64,000 nucleotides of DNA from Polytrichum commune (Eukaryota > Streptophyta > Polytrichopsida > Polytrichales > Polytrichaceae), in assembly GCA_950295325.1 (NCBI GenBank), contig OX485809.1, positions 5,518,001-5,582,000 on the forward strand, given 5' to 3'. The position numbers and the translations under genes are program-made. Each line of letters begins with the position of its first letter. The first letter of the stretch is position 1. This document shows, piece after piece, positions 1-9,526 of this stretch. A model generated the notes under the pieces. That model was not told where the DNA came from. It searched no databases and was given only the letters and a program-made list of their open reading frames with translations.

Positions 1-207
1 AAAATACATGTGCCATGTCAACTGTGACATGCAGCAGTGCATGAGGATGTGTTGGACATGATGTCCCAAATGACATTCTTTCTGAGATATACGCGTCACA
101 TGTGATATTGCAGATGATGGCCATCACACTTTTGCATCACCTTTATATACATGCAAGGGCCATTTCTAACCACAATTTAATGGCACACAACCTTGTGCAG
201 GGAATTT
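1..207. other. Flank of the CACTA fragment, rich in GACAT/ATGTC words
   Basis: No reading frame is supported here. GACAT and its complement ATGTC occur repeatedly between 15 and 110, often as CATGTC or GACATG. A similar density recurs at about 1930-2095, beyond the DUF4216 frame. Short repeated words near both ends are a known feature of CACTA subterminal regions, but no CACTA terminus is visible. Confidence 0.3.
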
Positions 208-1047
208 ATGGCAGCTAGAGTTTCGCGTTGGAAAGAGAGGAAGGCCTTTCGGAAAATGTGTCGCCGCCGGCATCCAACTTTGGCAGTGCGGTATCCGTTG
301 GAACTACACGATCTTCCTCCCTTTGCAACATGGTTGACGTCGCGTCTGTCACGTCAGCGTTCCTCCGGCGAAGTTGTGGACGTCGATGTTGCGCAATACG
401 CGCAACCTCCCGAGCGATATGCAATCTCACACCAGAAAATGTATGCGTTTGGCATGCACTTCCGAGTACGAGGTGCTGAGGATGGCCTCGTCACGCGCGA
501 TTCATGTGTGGTGGCCTCATTTACACGACAAATACCATGGGGCTTGAGAAATGGGCGATCCATAGAGACAACCGAGGAGTATGTGGGCTACATCGAAGAG
601 ATCTTGGAGCTAGACTACCGAAATCATTGCACCACTGTGCTAGTGTGCGATTGGGTTCGCCCAAGTGCAGATCCTCGATACCCTAACATCACACGGGATC
701 AATATGGTTTCACCGTTGCGAACTTCAACCGCATGGATGGCAAAGTGCACTCAAACTCTTTTGCATTTCCATTGCATTGTCAACAAGTTTTTTTCTCCAA
801 TGACCCGACGAAGCCAGGATGGAAGGTTGTATGTCGCACGGACGTGAGGGGTAGACGTGGGCAACTACAAACCAACCAGACCTTACCGCGCATAATCGAT
901 GTCGGCCACGATGCTGACTTTGTGGGTTTACAACCACAAATTCAAGATGTAGAGCCCACTAGAGAGCCCACAACGGACGGCGGCATGCACATCCCAGCCT
1001 CGTTGGATGTTCGTAGGGAAGAAGAAAACGAAGGAACACAGTATTAG
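208..1047 (+). pseudogene. DUF4216-type domain, C-terminal piece of a CACTA transposon protein
   Basis: An open frame runs from the first ATG at 208 to a TAG ending at 1047. The same frame is open upstream to about 193, and a possible splice acceptor (TGTGCAG) ends at 200, so this may be a last exon. The middle carries a pattern known from DUF4216 proteins of plant CACTA (En/Spm) elements: YVGYIEEILELDY, then VLVCDWV, then YGFTVANFNR, then CQQVFF and GWKVV. In those elements the domain lies in a transposon-encoded protein of unknown biochemical role. No Tnp2 or other transposase core is visible in the 207 bases before it, so I treat it as a fragment. The family call is recognition by eye. The fragment status is inferred from the short upstream context. 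Confidence 0.65.
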
Positions 1048-3435
1048 TGGTTACAACCCAAAGCACCTACAGCAACGTCACATCACACATGGCATGCAAT
1101 GTATAAGGTTGCGTCACAAGGGACGCCTTGCTGGAGAGGAACCGACTGTCAAGGCTGATGTCTACTCGGGTGTCCGCGGAGACGTCCTTTGTGTTCAAAC
1201 AGACGGATGGTCATAATTTTCTAGGCACTAAGATTTTCCAGTAGCAGTTGCTCGTCTATATGTGGAATGTGGCCACGAGATCCAACGTGGGCACTCCCAC
1301 GTTTGGCGCATGTATTTTTGGAATTGTGAGAGCAATGAAGTGCCATATTTTGCTTGCAAAAGTCTTCCCTTGATTTCCTTGTGTCTAAATGTACAAATAT
1401 ATAACCTTTGAAATCCTTTGAAATCAAAATCAACATATGACAAACTAAATTATAAACAAGTGAATGAGAAAATATTCCTTTTGTAGCAAAACTTGAAATT
1501 TCATAATTTTTCTATTTTAATCCAAAGGGAATTTTTCCACTTTAATTAATTATTCGGCTAACATGTGTTGAACCAGCTATATATGAACCTACGGTATACA
1601 ATTGTGGTCCCGTATGTCTACCTTATGGCAATTAGAGAATGACTCAACCACCCCCGTGTTTTTTGGCTCATCCGCTACAAATATTTGAACGGAATTCGGG
1701 AGAATAACATGCATGCCAAGAACCATATTGATGCACCGTGAGAAATTTATGTGGCATTCCCTCAAATTTTTGGGAACAAGTTTGTCTTTTATAGCCAACC
1801 ACACATAGTTGAACATTCTCCAACCTTTTTTTCCCGGGCAACACTTTAAGTCTGCCCGCCGCAACTTTATACATGCCGTGGATAGACCTGTGGGGATGAC
1901 GTGGCGTTAGCGGCCTTACAAACGGCCCGACGCAGGACGTCAGCATGTTTTAAATGACATCCACAAGAACATGGCTATCCTTCCTGACATCGCCATGTCT
2001 TGGCCCATGATCTGTCATGTTTCACGCAACATCCAATAAAATCTGCAATTCTGTGGGCATTTATTGCCGAACATAGTGACATCTCGGAAGACATCACTCG
2101 TTTCCCCAAAACGACCCCAAAAACGCGGGTTTCTTATAGTGGGGGAGGGGACTACTATCTCCCTATGACCCTCCCCATACTCGCCCAAGATCCAACCCAT
2201 ATCCCTAGTGGTTGGCCGATATCCGCCGATATCCTCAGGGGGACGGTTAATATCCGGGGGTTTACACCTTCAACCCATCATTTATCTGTTAATTCAAAAT
2301 CAAGACCAGTCGATATCCGGTTTCCTCCCTTTATAAATTGGATGCTCATCCGACTACCCTCTTTTATATCCGGTTATTTGCCCATAGCAATAGGTTCATT
2401 TGTAATGAACCATCGGTTATCCTCATTCACTAGAACAATGTATCCTACAAAATGGGGGTGAACAATAATTCTTGTGCATAGTGCCGAGTGTATAACTACA
2501 CCCAAATTTCCAAATTCACCCTGAATGTATGAATACTAAACAAATAAGCTTAATTTGTTCGATGGGTCCATGGAATATAATTGACATATTCTAGGGTCAT
2601 AGAACTGACCCAAATGGCTTAATAATGTTATGAAATCTATGTGGTACAAAAATGTATCTATTATGTCTGGTTCTTTTTTTAAAATAAGTTTTCAAAGGAA
2701 AAAATGAGACATTTTAGTTCAAAGTTTCACACAGGTTTTAAAGGGTCATTTTCATTTTTCTTTCCTTTTTTTCTTGTCAAATAAAAAATTACAAGTAATA
2801 AGATAATATCCAACAATAATTATCCTAAATTTTATCATAATAGCATAAATAGGGGATAATAGCATTAATTCCCACTCACATCATTTTGAGCCTCAACATT
2901 AAGTGTACCCTTAGGATTTGACTGTTGAAGCTAAAATAACTAAACTTAACAAATTTTGAGCATGTATAATTCAATCTCTTGTAAACACATATCTATTTGG
3001 TGTCCGTTCTTATTGCCACACCCAATTGGAAACTACACACCACCTAAATATAGGTCTTTGTTAATTTAAGTGAGAGAATTAGTCTTGCTTACCTTAAGGT
3101 ATGCGTGCCTAGAATTGACATTTTTATTTAATTCCTAAACATGTGATTAATACAAGATGATAGTAATTGAATTCAAATCCATGTTGTTACCATTCTCTTC
3201 ATAATTGGAGCTTGGTTTAACTAGTGTCCTTTTCATAATTAGAGTGATAATTTCTTTCTCCTTGAATGATTGTATATGACCATTGTAGACTAATAATCCT
3301 TAAATAATTAACTTGGAAGTTTGAGCACGTAGTTCAATTTCCTTCAGCAAATATTTTTTTGGTCTTTATTCTTAGATGAACGCAACTACCCCCAAGTATT
3401 TCACTATCTCATAGTTTATGTGATACGTGCGTAAA

Positions 3436-3436
<1 letters not shown>
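1048..3436. other. Intergenic, AT-rich, no gene seen
   Basis: I see no supportable gene. About 1930-2095 is rich in GACAT/ATGTC words like the left flank of the CACTA fragment. The region 2895-3102 matches part of the dispersed M1 inverted-repeat family (a TTTGGTGTCCGTTCTTA-like core and a TTACCTTAAGG end). A second, weaker M1-like stretch lies at about 3180-3400. The open frame at 2000-2461 has no recognisable domain and its composition looks non-coding. Confidence 0.4.

Positions 3437-3491
<55 letters not shown>
3437..3491. repeat. Compound (TA)n(TG)n microsatellite
   Basis: An uninterrupted run of TA dinucleotides passes directly into a run of TG dinucleotides. It is a simple dinucleotide repeat of the kind common in plant intergenic DNA. 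Confidence 0.95.
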
Positions 3492-3493
<2 letters not shown>

Positions 3494-4316
3494 CTAATCA
3501 TGTGTTAATTCAAAGAATGTCTCTTCTATGTTGTTTGAAATCACTGTACGTGTGATGTTTTACGACACCTTTTATCAACAAGCTTAATAAGCTTTATTTT
3601 GCACTACGTGAATAAAATTGATGCTAAATTATGTTGATTATTTTTCAAAAAAAATCTTGTGCAATCAAAGAGTACCCTATAATAGGTCTCACCCTATTTC
3701 TAATAGGTTCCTAGTGAAGTACCCAAAAACTTCCCACACCACTCTAAAAAAAAGAAAATTCAAATTAATCAATTATTTGAATTAGTCTTGCTTGCTTTGT
3801 CTCAACCTTTAAAGTATAGAGAAATAAAACAGTGGTTGGATATAAATAGGTACACATGAATTCAATATTATTATTATTATTATTTTCTCATCATTTTGGT
3901 AAGACGAGAAACCTTGAATGTAGGAACAAAAATTTGTTTGACGGTTGTTCGGACAAAAAAAAATTAAAAAGGACTTTGTTGACATTAGTGAAGATTGAGG
4001 CAAAATCGGCCAATGTTTTGTTGGCCAAGCTCTTTTATGTTGAGGGGATGTTAAGTATGGGGCCTCTCTCTCTCTATATATATATAAAGCATATTTCTTT
4101 TGTTATAAGACATGCAAATCAAAATGCGGTTGTTATCCCACATGACTTTGTAATGGGTAATAGGGATATATGCAACAATCGGAGAAGTTTACAAGAAGTA
4201 TGCCAAAAAATAATGCAACTCTTATGACATCACATGTAGACAGATAGTATAGGTGAGCATGTAGGAGAGTTGGAGATTTGGAAGTAGAAATCATTTGTCT
4301 TTGGTTTGTCGAATGT
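3492..4316. other. Intergenic, no gene seen
   Basis: AT-rich DNA with short A runs and an ATT microsatellite near 3867-3885. The open frame at 3856-4227 has no recognisable domain and I do not call it a gene. Confidence 0.4.
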
Positions 4317-4485
4317 AAAGGCACCACGGGCCTTGGCTTGGTGGTTAGGGCTCATGGCCCCCAATGAGGAGGTTGTGGGTTCTATTCCCCATGCCGGCGT
4401 GGTGCTCACCACCTTGGTCCACCCAACTATGGTGGGGGGTCCTTGGACCTTGTTGTATGTATGGGTACCTCAGAGCCCTTTGGGG
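4317..4485 (+). mobile_element. tRNA-related SINE-like element
   Basis: The sequence contains an A-box-like stretch (TGGTGGTTAGGGC, about 4339-4351) and, some 35 bases on, a B-box-like stretch (GGTTCTATTCC, about 4377-4387). That is the spacing of an internal RNA polymerase III promoter in a tRNA-derived SINE. The B box has T where the GGTTCRANNCC consensus has a purine, and no cloverleaf closes, so this is not a tRNA gene. It abuts the R1 repeat at 4486. No target-site duplication could be assigned. Confidence 0.45.
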
Positions 4486-4577
4486 TGTCGTGTAAACTAA
4501 GATCGTTAAACACAACAGATCGAGTGTCGTTGTCAACATCAATTAGCAAACTAAAATGTTAAACAACCACCTCTTCA
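4486..4577. repeat. R1, short direct repeat left of the LTR
   Basis: R1 matches R2 (5016-5119) almost perfectly, except that R2 has a 12-base internal insertion and a few substitutions. Both begin TGTCGTG and end CTCTTCA, so they have TG...CA termini like an LTR. R1 and R2 flank the left 433-bp LTR with only 3 and 2 bases between. The origin is not clear. Confidence 0.8.
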
Positions 4578-4580
4578 AGA

Positions 4581-5013
4581 TGAGGGTTTCTCTCTCCAAG
4601 CTTAAGAAACTAAAATGTCTCCTTACAAAGCTTAAGAAACTCTAAAATTCACACACAAGAGTCAAGCTATCTCTCACTCCACGAAGGGAGAATCCAAGAG
4701 TGCAAGTGGTGGAGAAAGAATGCAAAGGCTTTACTCATAATCTACTACACCATAGCCATGAGAAAGCAACAACAAGCTCTCTCTCTCTCTCAAAACACAC
4801 TCACAAGACTTGACTTGACAACAATGGCAAGTCAAGAGGCCTTCCTCTCCATACAACCCCAATCCTATGTGGAGTTCATCAATGGAGTGGATGAACAACT
4901 AACTAGGACTCCCAATGGAGTCCGTTACTCGTCCCAACACACATGGACTCCTAATGGAGTCCATTTACTTCTAAATTGACGTAATTTAGCCCCCGATGTC
5001 ACCTCACGTGACA
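4581..5013 (-). repeat. 3' LTR of the methyltransferase retrotransposon
   Basis: This 433-bp sequence has a same-length partner at 13898-14330 (offset 9317). The only difference I found is T at 4970 against C at 14287. In element orientation it starts TGTCACGTGAGG and ends ACCCTCA, giving TG...CA ends. It contains two GGACTCC-loop-GGAGTCC inverted repeats near 4908-4965. The 73-codon open frame inside it is an LTR by-product. Confidence 0.85.
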
Positions 5014-5015
5014 GA

Positions 5016-5119
5016 TGTCGTGTAAACTAAGATCGTTAAACACAACAGATCGAGTGTCGTTGTCAACATCAATTAGCAAAATAAAATAGCAAACTAAAAT
5101 GCTAAACAACCACCTCTTC
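5016..5119. repeat. R2, short direct repeat right of the 3' LTR
   Basis: This is the partner of R1 (4486-4577). In element orientation it lies between the coding region and the 3' LTR, where a polypurine tract would be expected. The only purine-rich tract nearby, AGTGGGGGCA on the minus strand at about 5120-5131, is on the far side of R2 from the LTR. Confidence 0.8.
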
Positions 5120-5446
5120 AAGTGCCCCCACTAGCAGATAAGGAGCCCCTCCAATCGGCTAGGAACAAACACACACATTGGTAGAGTTGTTGAACATGAT
5201 GAAGTTGTTGCTACATCTATACATATTTAATTGGGTAGTAGTAATCGAAGGAATTAAACTCGTGATTGATAAAGTAATCCAAGAACTGTAGACTGGGTGC
5301 AATGTGAACCCCATCCTTAATCGCCTTCAACAATTAATGTTGAATTCTTGGATAACTCTTTCAATATGGTCTTAATTCCATAAAATTTCCAACCAACTAA
5401 ATAACAACTTCACCACTAAAACATGTGGTAAACATCCACAAAATTC
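5120..5446 (-). other. 3' untranslated part of the methyltransferase retrotransposon
   Basis: In element orientation this follows the PHD finger stop at 5447-5449. It carries no gene. A G-rich purine tract (AGTGGGGGCA, minus strand, about 5120-5131) at its end is the best polypurine-tract candidate. Confidence 0.5.
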
Positions 5447-7548
5447 TCAATCATGACCATTAACGGCCACGGAATGAGAGGCTTTCCGACAACGAGGACA
5501 AACCCAATTGCCAGAAGGAAGAGTAAAAAGGGAGGTGTCAAACATGCCATATGCCATCCACGTTGACATTGGTCGCACAATAACATTGTTGCAGCTCCTT
5601 TCTTCTCTCCACAAACATAACAAGGCAGACCCTGTGGTACAATTGCCAACTCGGGATGCACAGAGCCGTCGATGGGAAGGTGACATGGAGCACAATTCTT
5701 TGAATGCTCACGACATTCCCGTCTATGCTTGCCTTCAAGCAATAATATACCACTTGGCAAGACATCTTTTATCCGCAAAATCGTGCGCCCAGCCTTGACA
5801 TCCAATGTCGTAGGCGCCTCCCGTTGCAAGTAAACATAATCCCCCTTGGAAAATCTACGAACCTGAGGTCGATAAGCTCCACTGCGGATCCGGGCATACC
5901 GTAATGTATCACGATGTTGAGCAATATTTAAGTTCTCCATAGCCATAGGCATGGCCTTTTGGAAGAACGTTGCTCGGTCATGAAGACATTGAGCCCAAAC
6001 ATCTGGATCATCCAAGTTTACCACGGGAGCCAATTTCTCTCGCACCGAGCTAGGTAAAATTGGTTCCCGTCCATACAAGAGTTGGTAAGGACTATAGGAT
6101 GCCAAAGATGCTTGCCTGCTGAAACGATAACCCATTGCTATCCATGGTAACATCAAGTCCCAATCGCGATGGTTGCCATGAAGCAATCCATACTTCCGCA
6201 AACCGCGCTTAACTGTCTGAACAACTCGTTCAGCTAAACCATCTACCTCATGGTGATCTCTGGAAGTCGTCCGATGATCAATCAAAGCCTTGGTACACAA
6301 AGCCTCGAAAGATCCAAGGAATTCTCTCCCTTGATCCGTCAACACCTCTGCAGGTGCTCCAAACCGTGCCAAAACTCGATCAAGAAATGCCATAGCCGCC
6401 AATTCTGAGGAATTTTGGGGAAGAGCCACGAGTTCAATCCACTTACTAAAATGCTCCACCATCACAAGCACATACTTGGAACCACGTGGAGTGATAGTAA
6501 GCGGTCCGGCAAAATCCAAAGACCAACGATATCCCAAGCCCATAATAGGTAAAGGCTGAAGTTGAGATGACAAAGTATTAAAACTTGACCTGACCCGGTC
6601 ACATACCTCACACCGAAAAACATAAGTGGCAACCTGTTGATACATACCAGTCCACCAATATTGGTTGCGCAACATAGAGTGCGTCCTTCGCACTCCAAAA
6701 TGTCCAAGCTCCTCGTGCACTTGCCGCACCAAAGAAGCTCTTTGATCTGGCCTTGGAACGATGCGCCTCGTTCCGTTCGGCCACACACGAAATAACAAGC
6801 TGTTTGCCCAAAGAAACCTTGTTATCCGGTGACTAACTCTATCTCGCTCCATAGCAGATAGTCCAAGAGGAAACATCCATTGTTGAAGTTTGTGCAAGAC
6901 CGCCTGGTCTTCCCACACATCACTAACAACGAGATATTTGTCAACCTCCTCATCTTGTTCTTCTACAAGGATCTCAGCAGCCAATCCCGACATCATTGTG
7001 AGATATGTGGCAGCATGCCAACCCGACACTGCCTCACGATCACAATCTCCATGCCACCTGGCTCCAGTTAAATCCTCATCTGAAGGGCTTGGATTGCGAG
7101 ACAATCCGTCAGCATCCAAGTTGGCAATTCCTGCTCGGTGAACAATTTCAAAATCATATTCCTGAAGTAACAATGCCCACCTAGCAAGTTTCCCGGTGAG
7201 CTTATCTAATTCCATAAGCCATTTTAAAGGCTGATGATCAGTCACCAAAGTAAACTTTTGCCCATACAAATAAGGTCGAAAATGTGCAATGGCCCAAACG
7301 GCCGCCAAGGCCTCGCCTTCATAAGAAGAATAATTAGATTCAGCACTATTATTGCTTCTAGATGCATAAGCCACCACATACTCCTTTCCCTCTTCATCTT
7401 TCTGTGTCAATACCGCTCCCAATCCCACTGCACTTCAATCCGTGTGCAATTGAAAAGCTCTAGACACATCCGGGCGTCGAAGCACCGGCGCTGAACCGAG
7501 CCTCTGCTTCAATGTATCAAATGCCTGGTGTTGTTCCCGACTCCAATT
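5447..7548 (-). pseudogene. RNase H - integrase - PHD finger part of the retrotransposon polyprotein
   Basis: The long frame 7428-5416 starts inside the RNase H domain (YVVAYASRS, then LVTDHQPLKWL). It continues through an integrase zinc finger (HEELGHFG...RCEVC) and a DDE core with Asp in SLDFAGP, Asp in LTDQGREF and Glu in GLAERVVQ. It ends in a PHD finger at 5489-5622: CYVCG, LLCDQCQRGWHMAC and then VCPRC. The last Cys pair is one frame off, because an A run (5525-5529) is one base out of step. In the corrected frame the protein stops at 5447-5449. Upstream, the same frame is broken by TGA at 7435-7437, where related proteins have Trp in HTDWSAVG, and by TAG at 7549-7551. A PHD finger binds histone H3 tails in known proteins. 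Here it occupies the place where other gypsy integrases carry a chromodomain. Confidence 0.85.
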
Positions 7549-8529
7549 CTATGGTTGGTCTTTCTCTGTGAGAATGGTAAGAGGTTTGGCAATCAAACTA
7601 AAATTTTTGACAAACCTCCTATAATAATTTGCCAATCCTAGAAATGCACGAAGCCGTGGTACATCACTAGGTGCGGGAATTTTGTGCAAAGCATCCACCT
7701 TCGCCTGTTGCACACCAAGACCGCCAGGAACAATCATGTGGCCTAAATAGGACAATTGATCATGGAAAAACTTACATTTTCCATGATGTAAACAGAGTCC
7801 CCACCGTTGAAGTCGTTCAAATACCGCTTGTAAATGTCTCACATGATCCTCTGGACTATTACTAAAGATGATAACATCATCAATGTAACATCTAGCAAAC
7901 GGCAAACCAGCCAATAATTGGTCCATCACCCGCTGAAATTCAGCTGGTGCATTCTTGAGACCAAATGGCAGAAATTTCCAATGATAAAGTTGATCCTTGC
8001 CATCTTTATCAATTCCCCAAAATGCGGTCTTCACCCGATCACCCAACAACAAAGGTAATTGGTGATAACCAGACCTCAAATCCAAAGTGCTAAAGATTCT
8101 AGAAAATCCTAGTGCATCAAACAACTCCTCCGGCATCGGCATTGGATATCGATCCGACTTGGTCTTGCGGTTCACTGGACAATAATCACCACACATCCGT
8201 TTTTCCGTCCAGTTGCCAAAGATATCCTTCTTTGACGGCATAACCGTGGCACAAGCATACTCTCCATTGGAGAGTTCAATCAATTCCGCTGCCAATAACT
8301 CTTGACATCGAGTTTGAACACCCAACCTTTCAGAGGTACTAAGTCTGTACGGCCTGTCTAAAAATAGGGTGGTCGTCCTCGAGTTGAATACGAACAGGTT
8401 TACCTTTATATCCTTCAAGATCATGAAGACTAAAGGCAAAACAATTACGGTAAGAGCGAATAAATGCCCGTACCTTTCGTGCTTCGGCACTAGTAAGCTT
8501 TGGCCCCACTTCAATTGGCCAATCGTCAA
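7549..8529 (-). pseudogene. Reverse transcriptase part of the retrotransposon polyprotein
   Basis: The true domain begins at RPYRLSTSERLG. It shows the expected gypsy RT landmarks: KRMCGDYCPVN, STLDLRSGYHQ, FLPFGLKNAPAEFQRVMD, the catalytic CYIDDVIIFS at about 7872-7889, FLGLANYYRRFV and the start of the connection at TEKDQP. The catalytic YIDD is intact. The first part of the translated frame (before RPYRLS) is out of frame. The preceding DHPIFR lies in the other frame at 8360-8578, so one extra base sits near 8357. A TAG at 7549-7551 stops the frame where related proteins continue into the RNase H connection. Confidence 0.9.
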
Positions 8530-9526
8530 ACTCCGTGGTTTCCTTCTTCATAGAAGGATTGCCACTTGGTGCCAGCACAGCCTGTGATTGCTAGTCCGTG
8601 GAGAGGGCAACACCTTTGCCCCCATCATCTGCACTTGAATCCAAATGCGTATCCTCTCCACTACAATCAGTTTGTGTAGCTAAATAGCTACCCACATATG
8701 AAGTATCACCAAGAAATAGAAGTGGAAACATTTTATGGGCCTCCAACTTCCCAAACTCTTGGGCCAAAGCCGAAAAAACACGTTGGGCTCGAAGCTCTTC
8801 CGCAACATGAAGTTTTAAAGAAAATAATCCCTCGGTGTCATTGACCTCAATGTGATCCTGGGATTGTGGCTCCATTGCCCCCTGACCATTGTTCTCTACC
8901 CTCAGAGTAAGCAATTGGTCATCCATACGTTGTTGAGCAGCAAGACAAATTCCAATTATCCACACAATGCTATTAAGATCCATAGCTTGCCCCAATAGGA
9001 AACGTCTCTGACCTTCCTGAAGCCCGTGAGCAGCCGTGGTGCATGTAGGAAAACCCATGGCGCATTCCCGCTCATCTGTCATAGGCTCCTTATAAGTTTG
9101 GAATTTTGAATCCCAAACCATGCCAGGTCCACGAGATCGAAATGCAAAAGACTGTGGATATGTCACAAAAGTAGGTAGTGCACCTCTCGGAATTCCCACC
9201 TTGTTAATTAATGCAAATGGCAAGGTGTCACCCTTGGTAACTGCTAAGGAAACACGATGATCATCTAAAATGTCATCCACCTTGCGATCCATAAGGCGGG
9301 GAATGCGGGCAATCGCCGCTGAAAGCACCCGAGGTGATACCAAGTTGGTCCAAAACCAACGAGGCCGATGAGCAAATGATCCCAAAGATGCAGTATCCAG
9401 AAATGTTGGAATACCCAGAATTTGGTTAATGTACTCACCACCCTTCACCACTTTGTGCCGGGTATCACCCAATAATGGTACATTTTCGAAAATGTACCTT
9501 GGCGGAGTTGATTGGTGGGTAAACCA
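8339..9526 (-). pseudogene. Second half of the cytosine DNA methyltransferase, and linker to RT
   Basis: This is the same frame as the upstream half, after the TGA at 9527-9529. Methyltransferase motif VI is visible at once (FENVP, about 9479-9499), followed by RPRWFWTNL (motif VIII region). The closing block has DERECAMGFPT and then RRFLLGQAMDLN (motifs IX-X). After a less conserved tail of about 90 residues a TAG at 8591-8593 interrupts the frame. The frame then continues with MKKETTEFDDW to EDDHPIFR, the normal run-up to a gypsy RT, and stops at 8339 because of the one-base shift near 8357. The methyltransferase therefore lies inside the polyprotein between protease and RT, not as a separate gene. 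Confidence 0.85.
9477..9498. repeat. 22-bp perfect palindrome over methyltransferase motif VI
   Basis: Positions 9477-9498 read the same on both strands (GGTACATTTT on each side of the centre). The stretch encodes the YIFENVP segment on the minus strand. It may be coincidence of codon choice. Confidence 0.9.

Noticed and set aside
2000..2461. A 153-codon plus-strand frame
   Set aside because: No domain, unlikely composition and no splice or start context; probably chance in transposon-related DNA.
4320..4400. A tRNA gene
   Set aside because: A and B box-like motifs are present but the B box is imperfect and I could not fold a cloverleaf; a SINE fits better.
4758..4979. A 73-codon open frame with an identical partner at 14075-14296
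   Set aside because: It lies wholly inside the LTRs; the identity reflects LTR duplication, and the frame has no recognisable domain.
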